Shown here piece after piece: positions 1-8,570 of a stretch of DNA of 64,000 bases. Numbering within the stretch: the stretch's first letter is position 1; the number at the start of each line of letters is the position of its first letter. A program made the translations under genes and the position numbers. Where the stretch lies: assembly GCA_002502365.1 (NCBI GenBank), contig DAOJ01000065.1, positions 1 to 64,000 of the forward strand, read 5' to 3'. The notes beneath the pieces were generated by a model. It saw only the letters and a list, made by a program, of their open reading frames with translations. It was not told where the DNA came from and ran no database searches. Source of the DNA: Euryarchaeota archaeon UBA106. GTDB lineage: Archaea > Thermoplasmatota > Poseidoniia > Poseidoniales > Thalassarchaeaceae.

Positions 1-2322
1 ATCCATAGCAAAGGTACGGAAACATTCTGCACAAGATGTCACAAGTGTATCTATTCCACTTTCTCCCAGTTTTTTCTGGTTGTAGGCCTTCAACTTCTCG
101 AAGACTTCAGTCATACCCTGCCATTTTTGGTCATGACCACAGCATTTTAGGAAATCTCGTCCAAGATAAGTAACATCTTTGCCCATCTCATCGAAAATTG
201 TGAAAGCCGCAGTAGTTGTTTCTCCAAGATTCATCTCTCCTTCATTTACATGACTGAAGATCATTTCTTGATCGATGTAGTCAACGCATCCAGGATAGTA
301 TCCTACGCTAGAATCAATTGGATACTCTTCAACTGTAATAAATTCAACATCAGCATCCTCTTCAGCCTCTGCAGCGAGCACTGCTTGTAGAACGGTGTGA
401 GGTATTTCTGCAGCAGGAGGGCCTCCGACAATCAGATTTCTTCTGATGTCTACGTATGAGTCGTAATCGACCAATTGAGGGCAGGCGTTTGTACAAGCGG
501 TACAAGTTAGGCACGAGTATAGAGGGACTCCATCATCCTCATTATTCCAAGTGTTGTAGATGATGTTCAGCTTATCGCCAGCGTTGAACAATCTTACAGG
601 ACATGCATCATCGCACAAATCGCAACCATAACATTTGTTCATTTCCCACTCGTATCCTCTAGCCATGCTGCGCATGAGGAAGAAAACAATAGCACCGACA
701 CCTAGACATGGGACGAATATAGAATAGGTTAGCTTAGCATCCAAACTCTTTGGATTCTTCTCAAAGGTCGGGTTCTCTAATGTCATGCTAGAAAGAACAG
801 TTCCAGCAGGGATATCTGCCCGATTGATGGCGGCTCCATTTTCATCAAGTAATAGTGGTTGAAATGCAACAGCAGAATAGTCTGTTATCATGGTTACAGA
901 TTCATTAACTTCACTAGAAGTTACGTGATATTCTAGTTGGTAAATACCCGGGGTAAGTTTCAGCGTGGTACTATCGCATTCCCCATCTGTTGACCAGAGT
1001 AACTTTCCTGAATTATCTGAAATGCTTAGGTCTTGAGTGTGGCTACCTACATTTCGAACAGTCGTCCTAAAATTACATCCTATGTCGACGAACAAAGAAG
1101 AGACACCTAGGTCTTCAATTTCTATAACATCGGTCCATGAATTGCTTATGCTTGAACCATCTGAAGTTCCCGCATATTCCGTCGCTTCACCTGCAGTATT
1201 TTTCCCATTGAAGGTATGATCATTGAACCCTTCGAAATCTATAATCAATTCTTGAGTCGGTTGGTATATTCCCCAATTCGACCAATGTATTGCTGGAATT
1301 ACACACCATTTGGCAGGGTCGTAGGCTTCATCCAATTTTTCCCAAACACCTAGGTCTGAGGATTCTGAAAATGTCAGGCATTCATCTGACCATTCGTCCC
1401 AATTATCTCCTTTTCCATAGTAAATCAGAGTGTCAGAAGGCTGGCCACGCATGGTTTCTAATTCGTCTATGTCATCCATAGCACCCAATCCTCCGTAGTC
1501 CCAAAACCCTCCTTCGTAAATTGGCCAGGTAACTACAGAAATCAATACTGCAAGTATCAGTGAACCCACTGCTACTTGCTTGCCCATATTTGGCGTTAAT
1601 CTAGCTCCTATTGAATTAACCATAAACCATCTTATTCCGAAAAATAGTACAGCGAAGATGAAAATTCCAGTAAGTATCCAAGGAACAGCATTGAAGACTT
1701 CTGCAGTCCAAGGTGCTTGTCTCCCACAATCCATTATGTGATTATTGTCCCAACAATAATCGGTCCTATCTTTTGCGTATAATTCCAAAAATATGTTAAT
1801 CGAATAAACTGAAATGAACCAAACATGAGCTAGGTAAACCGCTCCAGCCGTAGCAAACCAAGGATCTTCAACACCTCTTTTTTCGCGTCCTGGCAAGAAC
1901 GGAGGTAGAGCGAGTATTCCAACTGGAATACCAGTTAGTGCCGCTCCCCACCACGCAGCATTCCAAGAAATAACCGGTGAACCAAGGAACTCGCCAATTG
2001 GGCCAGCAGGTATTACAAATTGAGGTAAGTATTCACCCCACCTTAGATATCCATATGAGAAAAGAACATACCAATCAGGGAAAACGAATCCAGCTTGAGC
2101 AAATGGGTCTGCAGCGCTGTGCAAAGGTGGTGGGATTAACCAACAATAGAAACACAAAACCATCAGCATAGAAGCAAAAATGATTGTGTCACGAAGAACT
2201 TCTGTCGGCCAAAATGCATGACCCATGTGGACACGGCGTCGTTCTTGTTCAGATTCTAGGAGGCTACTTTTTTCCTTTACATAGGTGTCTGCTATGCGGC
2301 CAAATCTGTCTATCATACCCAT
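1..2322 (-). CDS. Cytochrome b C-terminal half fused to ferredoxin and CCG (HdrD-like) domains, partial
   Basis: The frame is open without a stop from the ATG at 2322 to the left edge: 774 codons, C-terminus missing. Residues 1-235 resemble the cytochrome b C-terminal domain/b6f subunit IV, with hydrophobic segments near 35-57, 108-132, 150-178 and 208-234. Another membrane segment lies near 249-268. Residues ~270-525 look like an extracytoplasmic domain, followed by a membrane helix at ~532-552. Then come two 4Fe-4S motifs (C564/C567/C570/C574 and C604/C607/C610/C614, each ending CP) and a CCG domain with C679, C727-C728 and C764/C767, as in HdrB/HdrD and GlpC. A GGGGGAG ribosome-binding site precedes the start, 15 bases after the cytochrome b N-terminal gene. 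The family suggests electron exchange between a quinone-oxidising bc module and a cytoplasmic thiol or disulfide; that role is inference. Confidence 0.85.
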   Translation of the reverse strand, partial: MGMIDRFGRIADTYVKEKSSLLESEQERRRVHMGHAFWPTEVLRDTIIFASMLMVLCFYCWLIPPPLHSAADPFAQAGFVFPDWYVLFSYGYLRWGEYLPQFVIPAGPIGEFLGSPVISWNAAWWGAALTGIPVGILALPPFLPGREKRGVEDPWFATAGAVYLAHVWFISVYSINIFLELYAKDRTDYCWDNNHIMDCGRQAPWTAEVFNAVPWILTGIFIFAVLFFGIRWFMVNSIGARLTPNMGKQVAVGSLILAVLISVVTWPIYEGGFWDYGGLGAMDDIDELETMRGQPSDTLIYYGKGDNWDEWSDECLTFSESSDLGVWEKLDEAYDPAKWCVIPAIHWSNWGIYQPTQELIIDFEGFNDHTFNGKNTAGEATEYAGTSDGSSISNSWTDVIEIEDLGVSSLFVDIGCNFRTTVRNVGSHTQDLSISDNSGKLLWSTDGECDSTTLKLTPGIYQLEYHVTSSEVNESVTMITDYSAVAFQPLLLDENGAAINRADIPAGTVLSSMTLENPTFEKNPKSLDAKLTYSIFVPCLGVGAIVFFLMRSMARGYEWEMNKCYGCDLCDDACPVRLFNAGDKLNIIYNTWNNEDDGVPLYSCLTCTACTNACPQLVDYDSYVDIRRNLIVGGPPAAEIPHTVLQAVLAAEAEEDADVEFITVEEYPIDSSVGYYPGCVDYIDQEMIFSHVNEGEMNLGETTTAAFTIFDEMGKDVTYLGRDFLKCCGHDQKWQGMTEVFEKLKAYNQKKLGESGIDTLVTSCAECFRTFAMD

Positions 2323-2337
2323 GTTATTCTCCCCCTA

Positions 2338-3204
2338 TCAATGCGGCTCCGCGATTCCTTGAACCCATACAATAAACAAGTGCGCTAAAATCAATGTAGT
2401 TACTACAACGGGTAGGATGAAAACGTGAAGGAAGTACATTCTAGTTACAGTTTGGCCTGAAAGCGAGGTTCCTGCGAACATTGCTGTTGCGATCCATCCG
2501 CCGATTAGAGGGGTGGAGTTTGCCATGTTGATTCCAATAGTAGCAGCGCCGAAAGCAAGACTATCCCAAGGTAGTAGATATCCAGAGTATCCGAAGAAGA
2601 TTGTAAAGAACATCAAAGCCACTCCGATTAACCAGTTCAACTCACGTGGGTTTCTGTATGCGCCGGTAAAGTATACTCTGCACATGTGAAGGAATACTGC
2701 GGCTACCATGAAGTGAGTGGTCCAATGGTGTATGGAACGTATGATGTAGCCAAATGGTAACTGTGTCATTATGAATTCCATCGATGAATATGCAGGGGTG
2801 GGGTCACCTTCCCCACCAGGGACATAGTATAGGCCTAGAATGGCTCCTGTGATCACCAGAATGACGAATGCTAGGAACGAAATTCCACCTAAGCAATACA
2901 ATGGATACCAGTACCAAATAATTCTCAATTTGTATTTTTCAGCATGTGTTAGTGGCATTTGCCTGTGGACGCTGTAATATGCATCTCTGCTCATGCCCCA
3001 ATAATCTTGTATCCTAAACCTAGTGTCCAACCATGAAAATGCCCAGAGGAAACTTTTCTCGGCTAAACCCATGCTTCCAGCACTAGTTTCAACAGCACGG
3101 AGGATATCCTTCCTTGGCATATCTTCACGCTCCTTTCGGAGGGTAAATGCTACGAGTACAACAACAAGAGTAATGAAAAGCCATAAGAACCAGAATTGTA
3201 ACAT
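2338..3204 (-). CDS. Cytochrome b N-terminal half (b6-like)
   Basis: This 288-residue membrane protein should carry the two b hemes of a bc1/b6f-type quinol oxidase. The candidate ligands are H159/H173 in helix B and H260/H275 in helix D. The 15-residue spacing of the second pair is the b6 pattern rather than the mitochondrial one. Other family marks are RNPRELNW, GYSGYLLPW, and a TRMYFLH segment leading helix D. An extra N-terminal hydrophobic segment (residues 5-22) and about 75 extra residues precede the core. An AGGTGA site lies just ahead of the ATG. It sits between the Rieske gene (9-base gap) and the split-off C-terminal half, so the three are surely one complex. Function is family knowledge; the electron acceptor is unknown. 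Confidence 0.93.
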   Translation of the reverse strand: MLQFWFLWLFITLVVVLVAFTLRKEREDMPRKDILRAVETSAGSMGLAEKSFLWAFSWLDTRFRIQDYWGMSRDAYYSVHRQMPLTHAEKYKLRIIWYWYPLYCLGGISFLAFVILVITGAILGLYYVPGGEGDPTPAYSSMEFIMTQLPFGYIIRSIHHWTTHFMVAAVFLHMCRVYFTGAYRNPRELNWLIGVALMFFTIFFGYSGYLLPWDSLAFGAATIGINMANSTPLIGGWIATAMFAGTSLSGQTVTRMYFLHVFILPVVVTTLILAHLFIVWVQGIAEPH

Positions 3205-3213
3205 TTATTCACC

Positions 3214-4068
3214 TCAATCGCAATATGTGTACCAATCAATAAAATCGGGGAGAGCCTCAATAATATCTCCAGATTTCACCCATGGAATTAGTGGAAGGCC
3301 GTATGGGGCTGGCCCTCCTGTTCTTCGAATGCCAACAAAATCGAATTCCGCACCGGATGATCTGTTTCGGCTACGATTTTTCTCAATAGCAGTGGGGTCA
3401 AATCTGCTTGAATGACAAATGCAGAATAATTTGTTTCCGCCAGCGTCTACAGCTCCTGGGGTCCATTGGTCATTGGTAAAGTCATTTTGAACCAGTTGCC
3501 AACCTGGTATGCAACATAAGTGAGTGCACCTAGAGAATATCAGAATTAGATTGTCGTGAATGGAAAGTGAAGCATAATCAGGATTTTCCTCTAGTTCGTA
3601 ACCACTTCCTATGTACTTTCCACTTTCATTGTAACCATCCATGAATTGGAATCTTGGTACATTTGAGGTGGCGGGTTGAGATACGTTTTCTTCATGTGGA
3701 ACATACACCACATTAACCGGCATTCCAGACCAAACTCCTTGTGCACCAGACATACCGGTTGGGCTGTTAGCTGCGGCTTCAACGAAAGCGGAGTAGTTCA
3801 TCGGTTCGAGGTGTCGATCTCCATACCAAGCTGAATCTTCTGCACCGGTTGGAACCCAAAATCGCACAGCAGAATCCCCGCCAGATGATTCTGCAGTTCC
3901 CATAAGCAATGATGCAAAACCAATTACTCCTAGAGCCGAGGTAGTGATTACTCCAGCTGCTGTATTGAATGAGTGCCTCATGAACTCCCTTCGATCAACC
4001 ATAGGATTTGTTGGAACGGCCGAATTATCTTCACTAGGAAGTTCTCTGAGTCTGAATCTTCTTGCCAT
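3214..4068 (-). CDS. Rieske 2Fe-2S protein with Tat-like signal
   Basis: A 284-residue Rieske subunit of the bc-type complex. Residues 26-31 (RREFMR) followed by a hydrophobic stretch to ~57 look like a twin-arginine signal anchor, consistent with folded export by the TatC encoded at 52277. Box I is CTHLCC (C181, H183, C186) and box II is CICHSS (C216, C218, H219); ligands are C181/H183/C216/H219, and C186-C218 would form the disulfide. The usual glycine in box I (CTHLGC) is a cysteine here, C185, and the CHGS glycine of box II is serine. A Gly-Pro-Ala segment follows near the C-terminus as expected. An AGGTG site precedes the ATG, and the gene follows the 149-residue membrane protein with a 3-base gap. 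Confidence 0.93.
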   Translation of the reverse strand: MARRFRLRELPSEDNSAVPTNPMVDRREFMRHSFNTAAGVITTSALGVIGFASLLMGTAESSGGDSAVRFWVPTGAEDSAWYGDRHLEPMNYSAFVEAAANSPTGMSGAQGVWSGMPVNVVYVPHEENVSQPATSNVPRFQFMDGYNESGKYIGSGYELEENPDYASLSIHDNLILIFSRCTHLCCIPGWQLVQNDFTNDQWTPGAVDAGGNKLFCICHSSRFDPTAIEKNRSRNRSSGAEFDFVGIRRTGGPAPYGLPLIPWVKSGDIIEALPDFIDWYTYCD

Positions 4069-4071
4069 TCA

Positions 4072-4521
4072 TCACACCTCGTATTGTTTCCATCCATCTG
4101 GGTCGTTTGAAGTAATGTATTTGTTTCTTCTGTGTTTTACAACTATGACATCAGGCATTACAAACCTCAGGTATACAATGCCCATCAGTATGACCGTAAG
4201 AAGAGTCATTGCAAGGTGGAAGGATAATCGTTGTTGGTCCCAATGATTGAGAAGGCCGTAAGCCAGTGTCCCAGCCCAATATAATGTCCATAGGATACCC
4301 CATAATGCAAAAACGATAACCAGCCAAGAGTCTCCTGATGGAGAAATGCTTGCGCGGATAATTGTTCCAGGTTCAGGGTCGTTGAAAACGCCATGGTCGA
4401 CAGCGTTTTGATAAGCCTCTTCGCTTAATTCAATTTCAGATAAGGCATCACGAGCATCCTCAACGCTCACCTTTCCCGCCTTAACTTCGCGGAGAAGTTT
4501 CATTACGGTGTCATCCCTCAT
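4072..4521 (-). CDS. Small membrane protein of the bc-complex operon
   Basis: A 149-residue protein I do not recognise by family. The first ~75 residues are charged and soluble, with a helical segment at 1-35. Two membrane helices follow (about residues 65-87 and 100-120), then a basic cytoplasmic-looking tail. Its ATG overlaps the stop of the upstream gene in a TCAT/ATGA arrangement and the Rieske gene starts 3 bases after its stop, so translation is probably coupled. Position inside the operon suggests an accessory or assembly subunit of the cytochrome b/Rieske complex. That role is inference from context only. Confidence 0.75.
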   Translation of the reverse strand: MRDDTVMKLLREVKAGKVSVEDARDALSEIELSEEAYQNAVDHGVFNDPEPGTIIRASISPSGDSWLVIVFALWGILWTLYWAGTLAYGLLNHWDQQRLSFHLAMTLLTVILMGIVYLRFVMPDVIVVKHRRNKYITSNDPDGWKQYEV

Positions 4522-5333
4522 AATTGGTCACCTCGTCTTAGATGTTTAATTCTCAATTTCAATAAATTGCTTCTGCCAACATAATGTCTTGAGAATCCAT
4601 ATCTGAGGAAAAAGCCGCAGAAGATTATCACAAGAATTACAGCCGCGAAACCCAATAATCCTAACCAATGAGCTCTCAACTTTGCACCCATGTGGTGTAG
4701 ATCTACGTGTTCTTCAACAGGGGCAGGCGGTTCAATTTCCCCATTGCCACTGAAAACGGTTCTTGTGTCGCCGGAGTCGTCTCCTTCCTCTACGGATATC
4801 GACAGTCTGTTCCATCTGTCAAGTTCACTCGGTATGCCGTCTCCGTTGACTGAATTTCCTGCAAGCCAAAAAGTAACAGGACCCGAACTTGATTCAGGAG
4901 CGGTCCAAGTTATCATCCAAGTTCTATCTGCAGTTTTCGCCCCGGAACTTGTGTGTGTGAGGATGCTTGTGTCCTCTTCCCAGTTTTGTACTAAATTTTC
5001 GAACCCTTCACCAGCCCCTAGAGTCCCTGAACTAACTCTCATTGAGAACCCTCCAGTATTGGACGATGCATCGATATCAGGCCCTCCAATTATTTGGATA
5101 GTAAGTGCGTATGAACTACTAGCTGTGTAGTGGTATGGCACCCCATCGAGGATTATCGTGATTGAGTTGTCGGGTAGCTCGTTGTGACAAGTACAGCCTG
5201 CGAGAGAGACATCGCCATCGCCATTCTCGTCCCCGCCGATACCTGCAGAGTATCCCTGGCTAGAACCGGCTACTAATAAGGCAAAACAGCCTAGAACTAC
5301 AAGGTGTTGAAAGGTCGGTTGATGTACTCTCAT
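4518..5333 (-). CDS. Secreted GCTCH-motif protein (choice-of-anchor V/Reeler-like), C-terminal TM
   Basis: 271 residues. An N-terminal hydrophobic segment (about 9-28) acts as signal or anchor. It is followed by C47-T-C49-H50, a beta-rich domain ending in the AGNSVNGDG...LDRWN signature, an acidic linker, and a membrane helix near residues 228-250 with a basic tail. The domain resembles choice-of-anchor V/Reeler-like proteins, which often carry a CxxCH heme site near the start. Here the spacing is CxCH, with one residue too few for a normal c-type heme. It is the first gene of the respiratory operon, so it could be the electron-accepting or metal-binding partner of the Rieske protein; that is inference. 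A paralogue lies at 51286-52275. Confidence 0.8.
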   Translation of the reverse strand: MRVHQPTFQHLVVLGCFALLVAGSSQGYSAGIGGDENGDGDVSLAGCTCHNELPDNSITIILDGVPYHYTASSSYALTIQIIGGPDIDASSNTGGFSMRVSSGTLGAGEGFENLVQNWEEDTSILTHTSSGAKTADRTWMITWTAPESSSGPVTFWLAGNSVNGDGIPSELDRWNRLSISVEEGDDSGDTRTVFSGNGEIEPPAPVEEHVDLHHMGAKLRAHWLGLLGFAAVILVIIFCGFFLRYGFSRHYVGRSNLLKLRIKHLRRGDQL

Positions 5334-5474
5334 CGTTCGACCTCTGTCGGCAAACTACTCCAGCCGTTTGAGGGCTATCAAGGTTTCAGTTTGACCCCTT
5401 CGGGGTCGGTGTATATTCGAGGTAATTTTTTGGCGAATCCTATCCGGAGAAAACTCATACGAAATCACCACCTC

Positions 5475-5789
5475 GTGTATCTTGTGTCCGGGCCAGTTTG
5501 GAAGAATATCTATCAGCTTAGTGATAAACAAATTTCTGACCTTGATAGTGCTGAAGAACTGATGCAATTAATGGATATAAATTCTGCAGAAAAGATACTC
5601 CTTGACATGTTGGCTGAAGATTCACAATGTGTCCCCGTGCTAAATAATCTGGGGCACATGTACGGAAGGTATCTTTCAGAATTTGAGAAGGCTGTAGAGT
5701 ATTACGACATTGTTTTGCAGATTGAACCCGACAATGCCTGGGCGAGGGATGAGAGAAGGCGTTATCGCCGTTACATCACATATGATTGA
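5475..5789 (+). CDS. TPR-repeat protein
   Basis: A small protein of about 104 residues whose second half fits one to two tetratricopeptide repeats: an alternating helical pattern with NNLGHMYG and the AVEYYDIVLQIEPDNAWAR stretch. The frame is open back to 5304, but that would overlap the divergent gene starting at 5333. The GTG at 5475 or the ATG at 5562 are more likely starts, and neither has a clear ribosome-binding site. It lies 30 bases before ftsZ on the same strand, so the two may be cotranscribed. A protein-protein scaffolding role is all the fold suggests. The 140 bases between 5334 and 5474 must hold the divergent promoters; I see no strong TATA box to call. Confidence 0.6.
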   Translation: MYLVSGPVWKNIYQLSDKQISDLDSAEELMQLMDINSAEKILLDMLAEDSQCVPVLNNLGHMYGRYLSEFEKAVEYYDIVLQIEPDNAWARDERRRYRRYITYD

Positions 5790-5819
5790 CCCGCAATTTC
5801 AATACTCGCCAGCGCTCCA

Positions 5820-6734
5820 ATGCCTGACATGCATGAGGGCGCGATACTCATTGCAGGAGTCGGTGGGCTTGGTTGTTCTTGGGCTGTTTCGGCCCACAGG
5901 CAGTGCGAGGATCTGTCGGACCTATTGCTCATTGACGCAGATGAATCTTCATTCAGAGGCTCAGGTCAAGCCCATTGCTTGCACCTAGATGCGGTTGGAG
6001 ATGGCAATGGCGCAGCCGCTCTACCAAATCTCGCGGCACATCGGTTGAGCGAAGGCCTCGGAGCGCTAGATCCCTTACTAGATAATGCAGAATTATTGTT
6101 CATAATGACAGGCTTAGGTGGAGGTACTGGTTCGGGTGCTTCGAATGAATTAGCTCGCCTAGCTCGCTCGAAAAATTGTATTGTTATGACAGTAGCAGGT
6201 CTACCGTTTGCAGAACAACCACTTAGGAATTCCATAGCGAATGCTTCCTTACCCTCGTTAGAAGAGAGTTCGCATGTTTGCATTAGAGTTAGTATGGAAA
6301 GGCTTGCTTGGTATGCAAGGGCTAGAGAAGAAAACTGGGAAAACGGCTCAGGTTGGATCCAAGATTTAGTGGAGGGGTTGGTTACAACTCTTGCGAAAGT
6401 AGGTAAATTAAATCTGGATTTAATGGATTTACGTACTGTTGTAGAGCACAATGGAGGGGCGACATTAATTGTTGGGACTGGAAGTATTATCGATCCATTA
6501 CAAATTGTTGATCGAGCACGAAATTCACCTTTGACTGAGGTAAATGTATCAGGTGCTAAAGGCTGTTTAATTCAGGTCGAAGGAGGTCCTGATATGACTC
6601 TTGCCCACTTGAATCAATTAAGCGAGTCGCTAGTTGGTTCCTTACACCCCGATTGTCAAGTCATTTTAGGCGCTAGAGCAAGCGATGAAATGGTTGGAAA
6701 ATTACGATTAGTAGCAGTAGTTAGTGGCCTATGA
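5820..6734 (+). CDS. ftsZ: FtsZ-family cell division GTPase
   Basis: A 304-residue tubulin-superfamily protein. The N-terminal nucleotide-binding strand and glycine turn (ILIAGVGGLGCS, residues 9-20) match the FtsZ start. Residues ~99-107 (LGGGTGSGA) are the tubulin signature loop. The C-terminal half keeps FtsZ landmarks: an LNLDLMDLRTVV segment, a GAKGCLI strand, and a GG-DMTL helix start. It stops right after the globular domain, so the flexible tail that usually binds SepF or other partners is short or missing. FtsZ polymerises at mid-cell using GTP; a SepF candidate is at 40046-40504. The gene overlaps none of its neighbours; rnp2 starts 19 bases after its stop. Confidence 0.85.
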   Translation: MPDMHEGAILIAGVGGLGCSWAVSAHRQCEDLSDLLLIDADESSFRGSGQAHCLHLDAVGDGNGAAALPNLAAHRLSEGLGALDPLLDNAELLFIMTGLGGGTGSGASNELARLARSKNCIVMTVAGLPFAEQPLRNSIANASLPSLEESSHVCIRVSMERLAWYARAREENWENGSGWIQDLVEGLVTTLAKVGKLNLDLMDLRTVVEHNGGATLIVGTGSIIDPLQIVDRARNSPLTEVNVSGAKGCLIQVEGGPDMTLAHLNQLSESLVGSLHPDCQVILGARASDEMVGKLRLVAVVSGL

Positions 6735-6753
6735 AATTCGCCAAAGAGGTCAA

Positions 6754-7116
6754 ATGACAAATGTGCTAGGTGAAATCGTTAAACTCCAACCACCTCGGAT
6801 GCCTATGGTCAAACCCAGCAAAGCCCTCAGAGGTAAGCATCGTTGGGTTGGAATAAAGGTTAATCAGAATGAATTGAATAGAAATGCTTGTCATAAATTA
6901 TTAGAGAATATTCTTGATGAAATCAAATTTAGAATGTATGATTGCATAATAGAAAAAAAATCCGCATTAGTGATCATTAAAGTAGCCCTAATTGACCTCA
7001 AAAAAACCAGAGTTTCTATTGAGAACTCCTCAACAACAGAACCACTGACTACATCTGGAAAGATTAGATTGGTAAGGGAAAGGTTAGGTGTCTCTAAACC
7101 CTCTAAAATGAAATGA
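6754..7116 (+). CDS. rnp2: RNase P protein component 2 (Pop5 family)
   Basis: About 120 residues. It matches the Rpp14/Pop5 family: an RWVGIKV strand near the start, a central FRMYDCI plus ALVIIKV strand pair, and a terminal TSGKIRLVRERLG motif as seen in archaeal Pop5. The protein binds the catalytic RNA of RNase P and helps mature tRNA 5' ends. The frame is open to a GTG at 6724 that overlaps ftsZ, but the ATG at 6754 is preceded by AGAGGT at the proper distance, so I prefer it. The last 14 bases overlap tail-to-tail with the minus-strand fusion gene. Confidence 0.85.
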   Translation: MTNVLGEIVKLQPPRMPMVKPSKALRGKHRWVGIKVNQNELNRNACHKLLENILDEIKFRMYDCIIEKKSALVIIKVALIDLKKTRVSIENSSTTEPLTTSGKIRLVRERLGVSKPSKMK

Positions 7117-8473
7117 AGAAACTGCCCAAGTCTCTAATTTTTACTAATTTGTCAATAGATAAAGATTGCAATTCACCTTTGTTGTCGAGTCCATAAATTC
7201 TTACATTTTCTTGGTCAAACTTTGCTAAAACTCCTCTGGAGAGGTTTTTGCCCAATGAAGCCCAGCATTTCTCTTTCCAAAATGATGTTTCAGATGCTGG
7301 AATTGGAGGAGTAGTGTCAATTAAGGATGCAATAGAGGCATCTACAATTTGAAAAATTTCTTGTGAGGTTTTTCCGGGATAAAACTGATCCCATCCTAAG
7401 TGTAAAACACCATCAATTTCTCTTTTGGATTTGTTTAATCCGATACCTATTCTTATTGTATTGCTACTGGTGTCTGATTCTAGTAAAATCCCCCCACATT
7501 TCCTACCTTGGTAAATTAAATCATTAGGCCATTTCAATTCTATACCTAGAGCCTCACTAATACTAGCGCCCAATGAAACTTGTAAAAGCCCCGGAGTCCA
7601 TCGATTAATTACTTCGTCTTTTATTGTCCAAGATGCTGTTAAATCGCCTTCCATAGACTGCCAAATAGATCCTCTTCTTCCTCTTCCTTGCAATTGTATT
7701 CCCGCTCGTATTCTTTGCCAACCTTCCAAAGGTAATTCTTTTGCCTCTTCCATGGTGGATTCTGTAGAATCAACATAAGTTTCTTCAACCCCTAGGCCTG
7801 GCTTCCAAAAGGCTACAACTTCCAGAGTATCACCGCCTATTCTTTGTGTGGACAAAACCCTAGTCGACCATCCTTTTCTAGTCCAAATTAAAGGCGAATT
7901 TTTAGAATTTGAATCTGTATTCAAAAGTAGAATGAATACTTTCTGATTTAAGTTGTGTTGCTCAGCATATTCTAGCAATAATCTGGACCACCCACTTTCG
8001 GGTTCATCAGATAGGGAAGCCTCTTCAATGGGCCCTAGAGTGTCTTGAAAATTAGATTCTAGATAAGGTAAATTCCAGACAACAACGTCTGCGTCGTATG
8101 GTAAGGTCCAATTCTCTTCCCCAACTCCTCCTTCTTCTACTGTAATTTTATCATCAACATCAGCCAAATTCGCATTACCTCTTGTTGCTGCGACTGCCAG
8201 AGGATTAATGTCAAAGGCAGAAACTCTCCAACCTGCTATAGCCATCGCTATGGAAATGGCTCCAGACCCACATCCAATTTCTACCAAATGGCCACCACTG
8301 GTCCTAAGTTTTTGTAGAGCCCTGTACAGTAATTCAGTATCTTCACGAGGTGGATAAACAGTAGGCGGGACAGTCAACTGAATTTTTTCTTTATCTTCTA
8401 TGGAAAATTCGTGTTTTTGGGATGGGGATTTAGAGGAATATTCTATCTCCCTCTCGATTTTTCCCCTCTCCAT
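7103..8473 (-). CDS. SAM methyltransferase fused to biotin-protein ligase
   Basis: 456 residues in two domains. Residues ~40-210 are a class I methyltransferase: EIGCGSG at 65-71 and a VWNLPYL motif IV near 132-138, close to the NPPY of HemK/PrmC-type enzymes that methylate Gln, Asn or N6 atoms. Residues ~235-456 are a BirA catalytic domain: STEST start, GRGRRGS loop (263-269) that holds biotinyl-AMP, KWPND (314-318) and the following GGILLE strand, then a short C-terminal domain. BirA attaches biotin to carboxylase carrier lysines. No N-terminal HTH is present, so it should not act as a repressor. The methyltransferase substrate (release factor or other) cannot be told from sequence. No frame break is visible at the junction. 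Confidence 0.9.
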   Translation of the reverse strand: MERGKIEREIEYSSKSPSQKHEFSIEDKEKIQLTVPPTVYPPREDTELLYRALQKLRTSGGHLVEIGCGSGAISIAMAIAGWRVSAFDINPLAVAATRGNANLADVDDKITVEEGGVGEENWTLPYDADVVVWNLPYLESNFQDTLGPIEEASLSDEPESGWSRLLLEYAEQHNLNQKVFILLLNTDSNSKNSPLIWTRKGWSTRVLSTQRIGGDTLEVVAFWKPGLGVEETYVDSTESTMEEAKELPLEGWQRIRAGIQLQGRGRRGSIWQSMEGDLTASWTIKDEVINRWTPGLLQVSLGASISEALGIELKWPNDLIYQGRKCGGILLESDTSSNTIRIGIGLNKSKREIDGVLHLGWDQFYPGKTSQEIFQIVDASIASLIDTTPPIPASETSFWKEKCWASLGKNLSRGVLAKFDQENVRIYGLDNKGELQSLSIDKLVKIRDLGSFFISF

Positions 8474-8570
8474 ACAATCTCCTGATTTTTCGCAAAAGTT
8501 TATCCATGAATATCCTTACTAATATCCGCTCTCTGGGGCTCTAGGGGGTAAAGGCCCAGCCTAGCCTATG

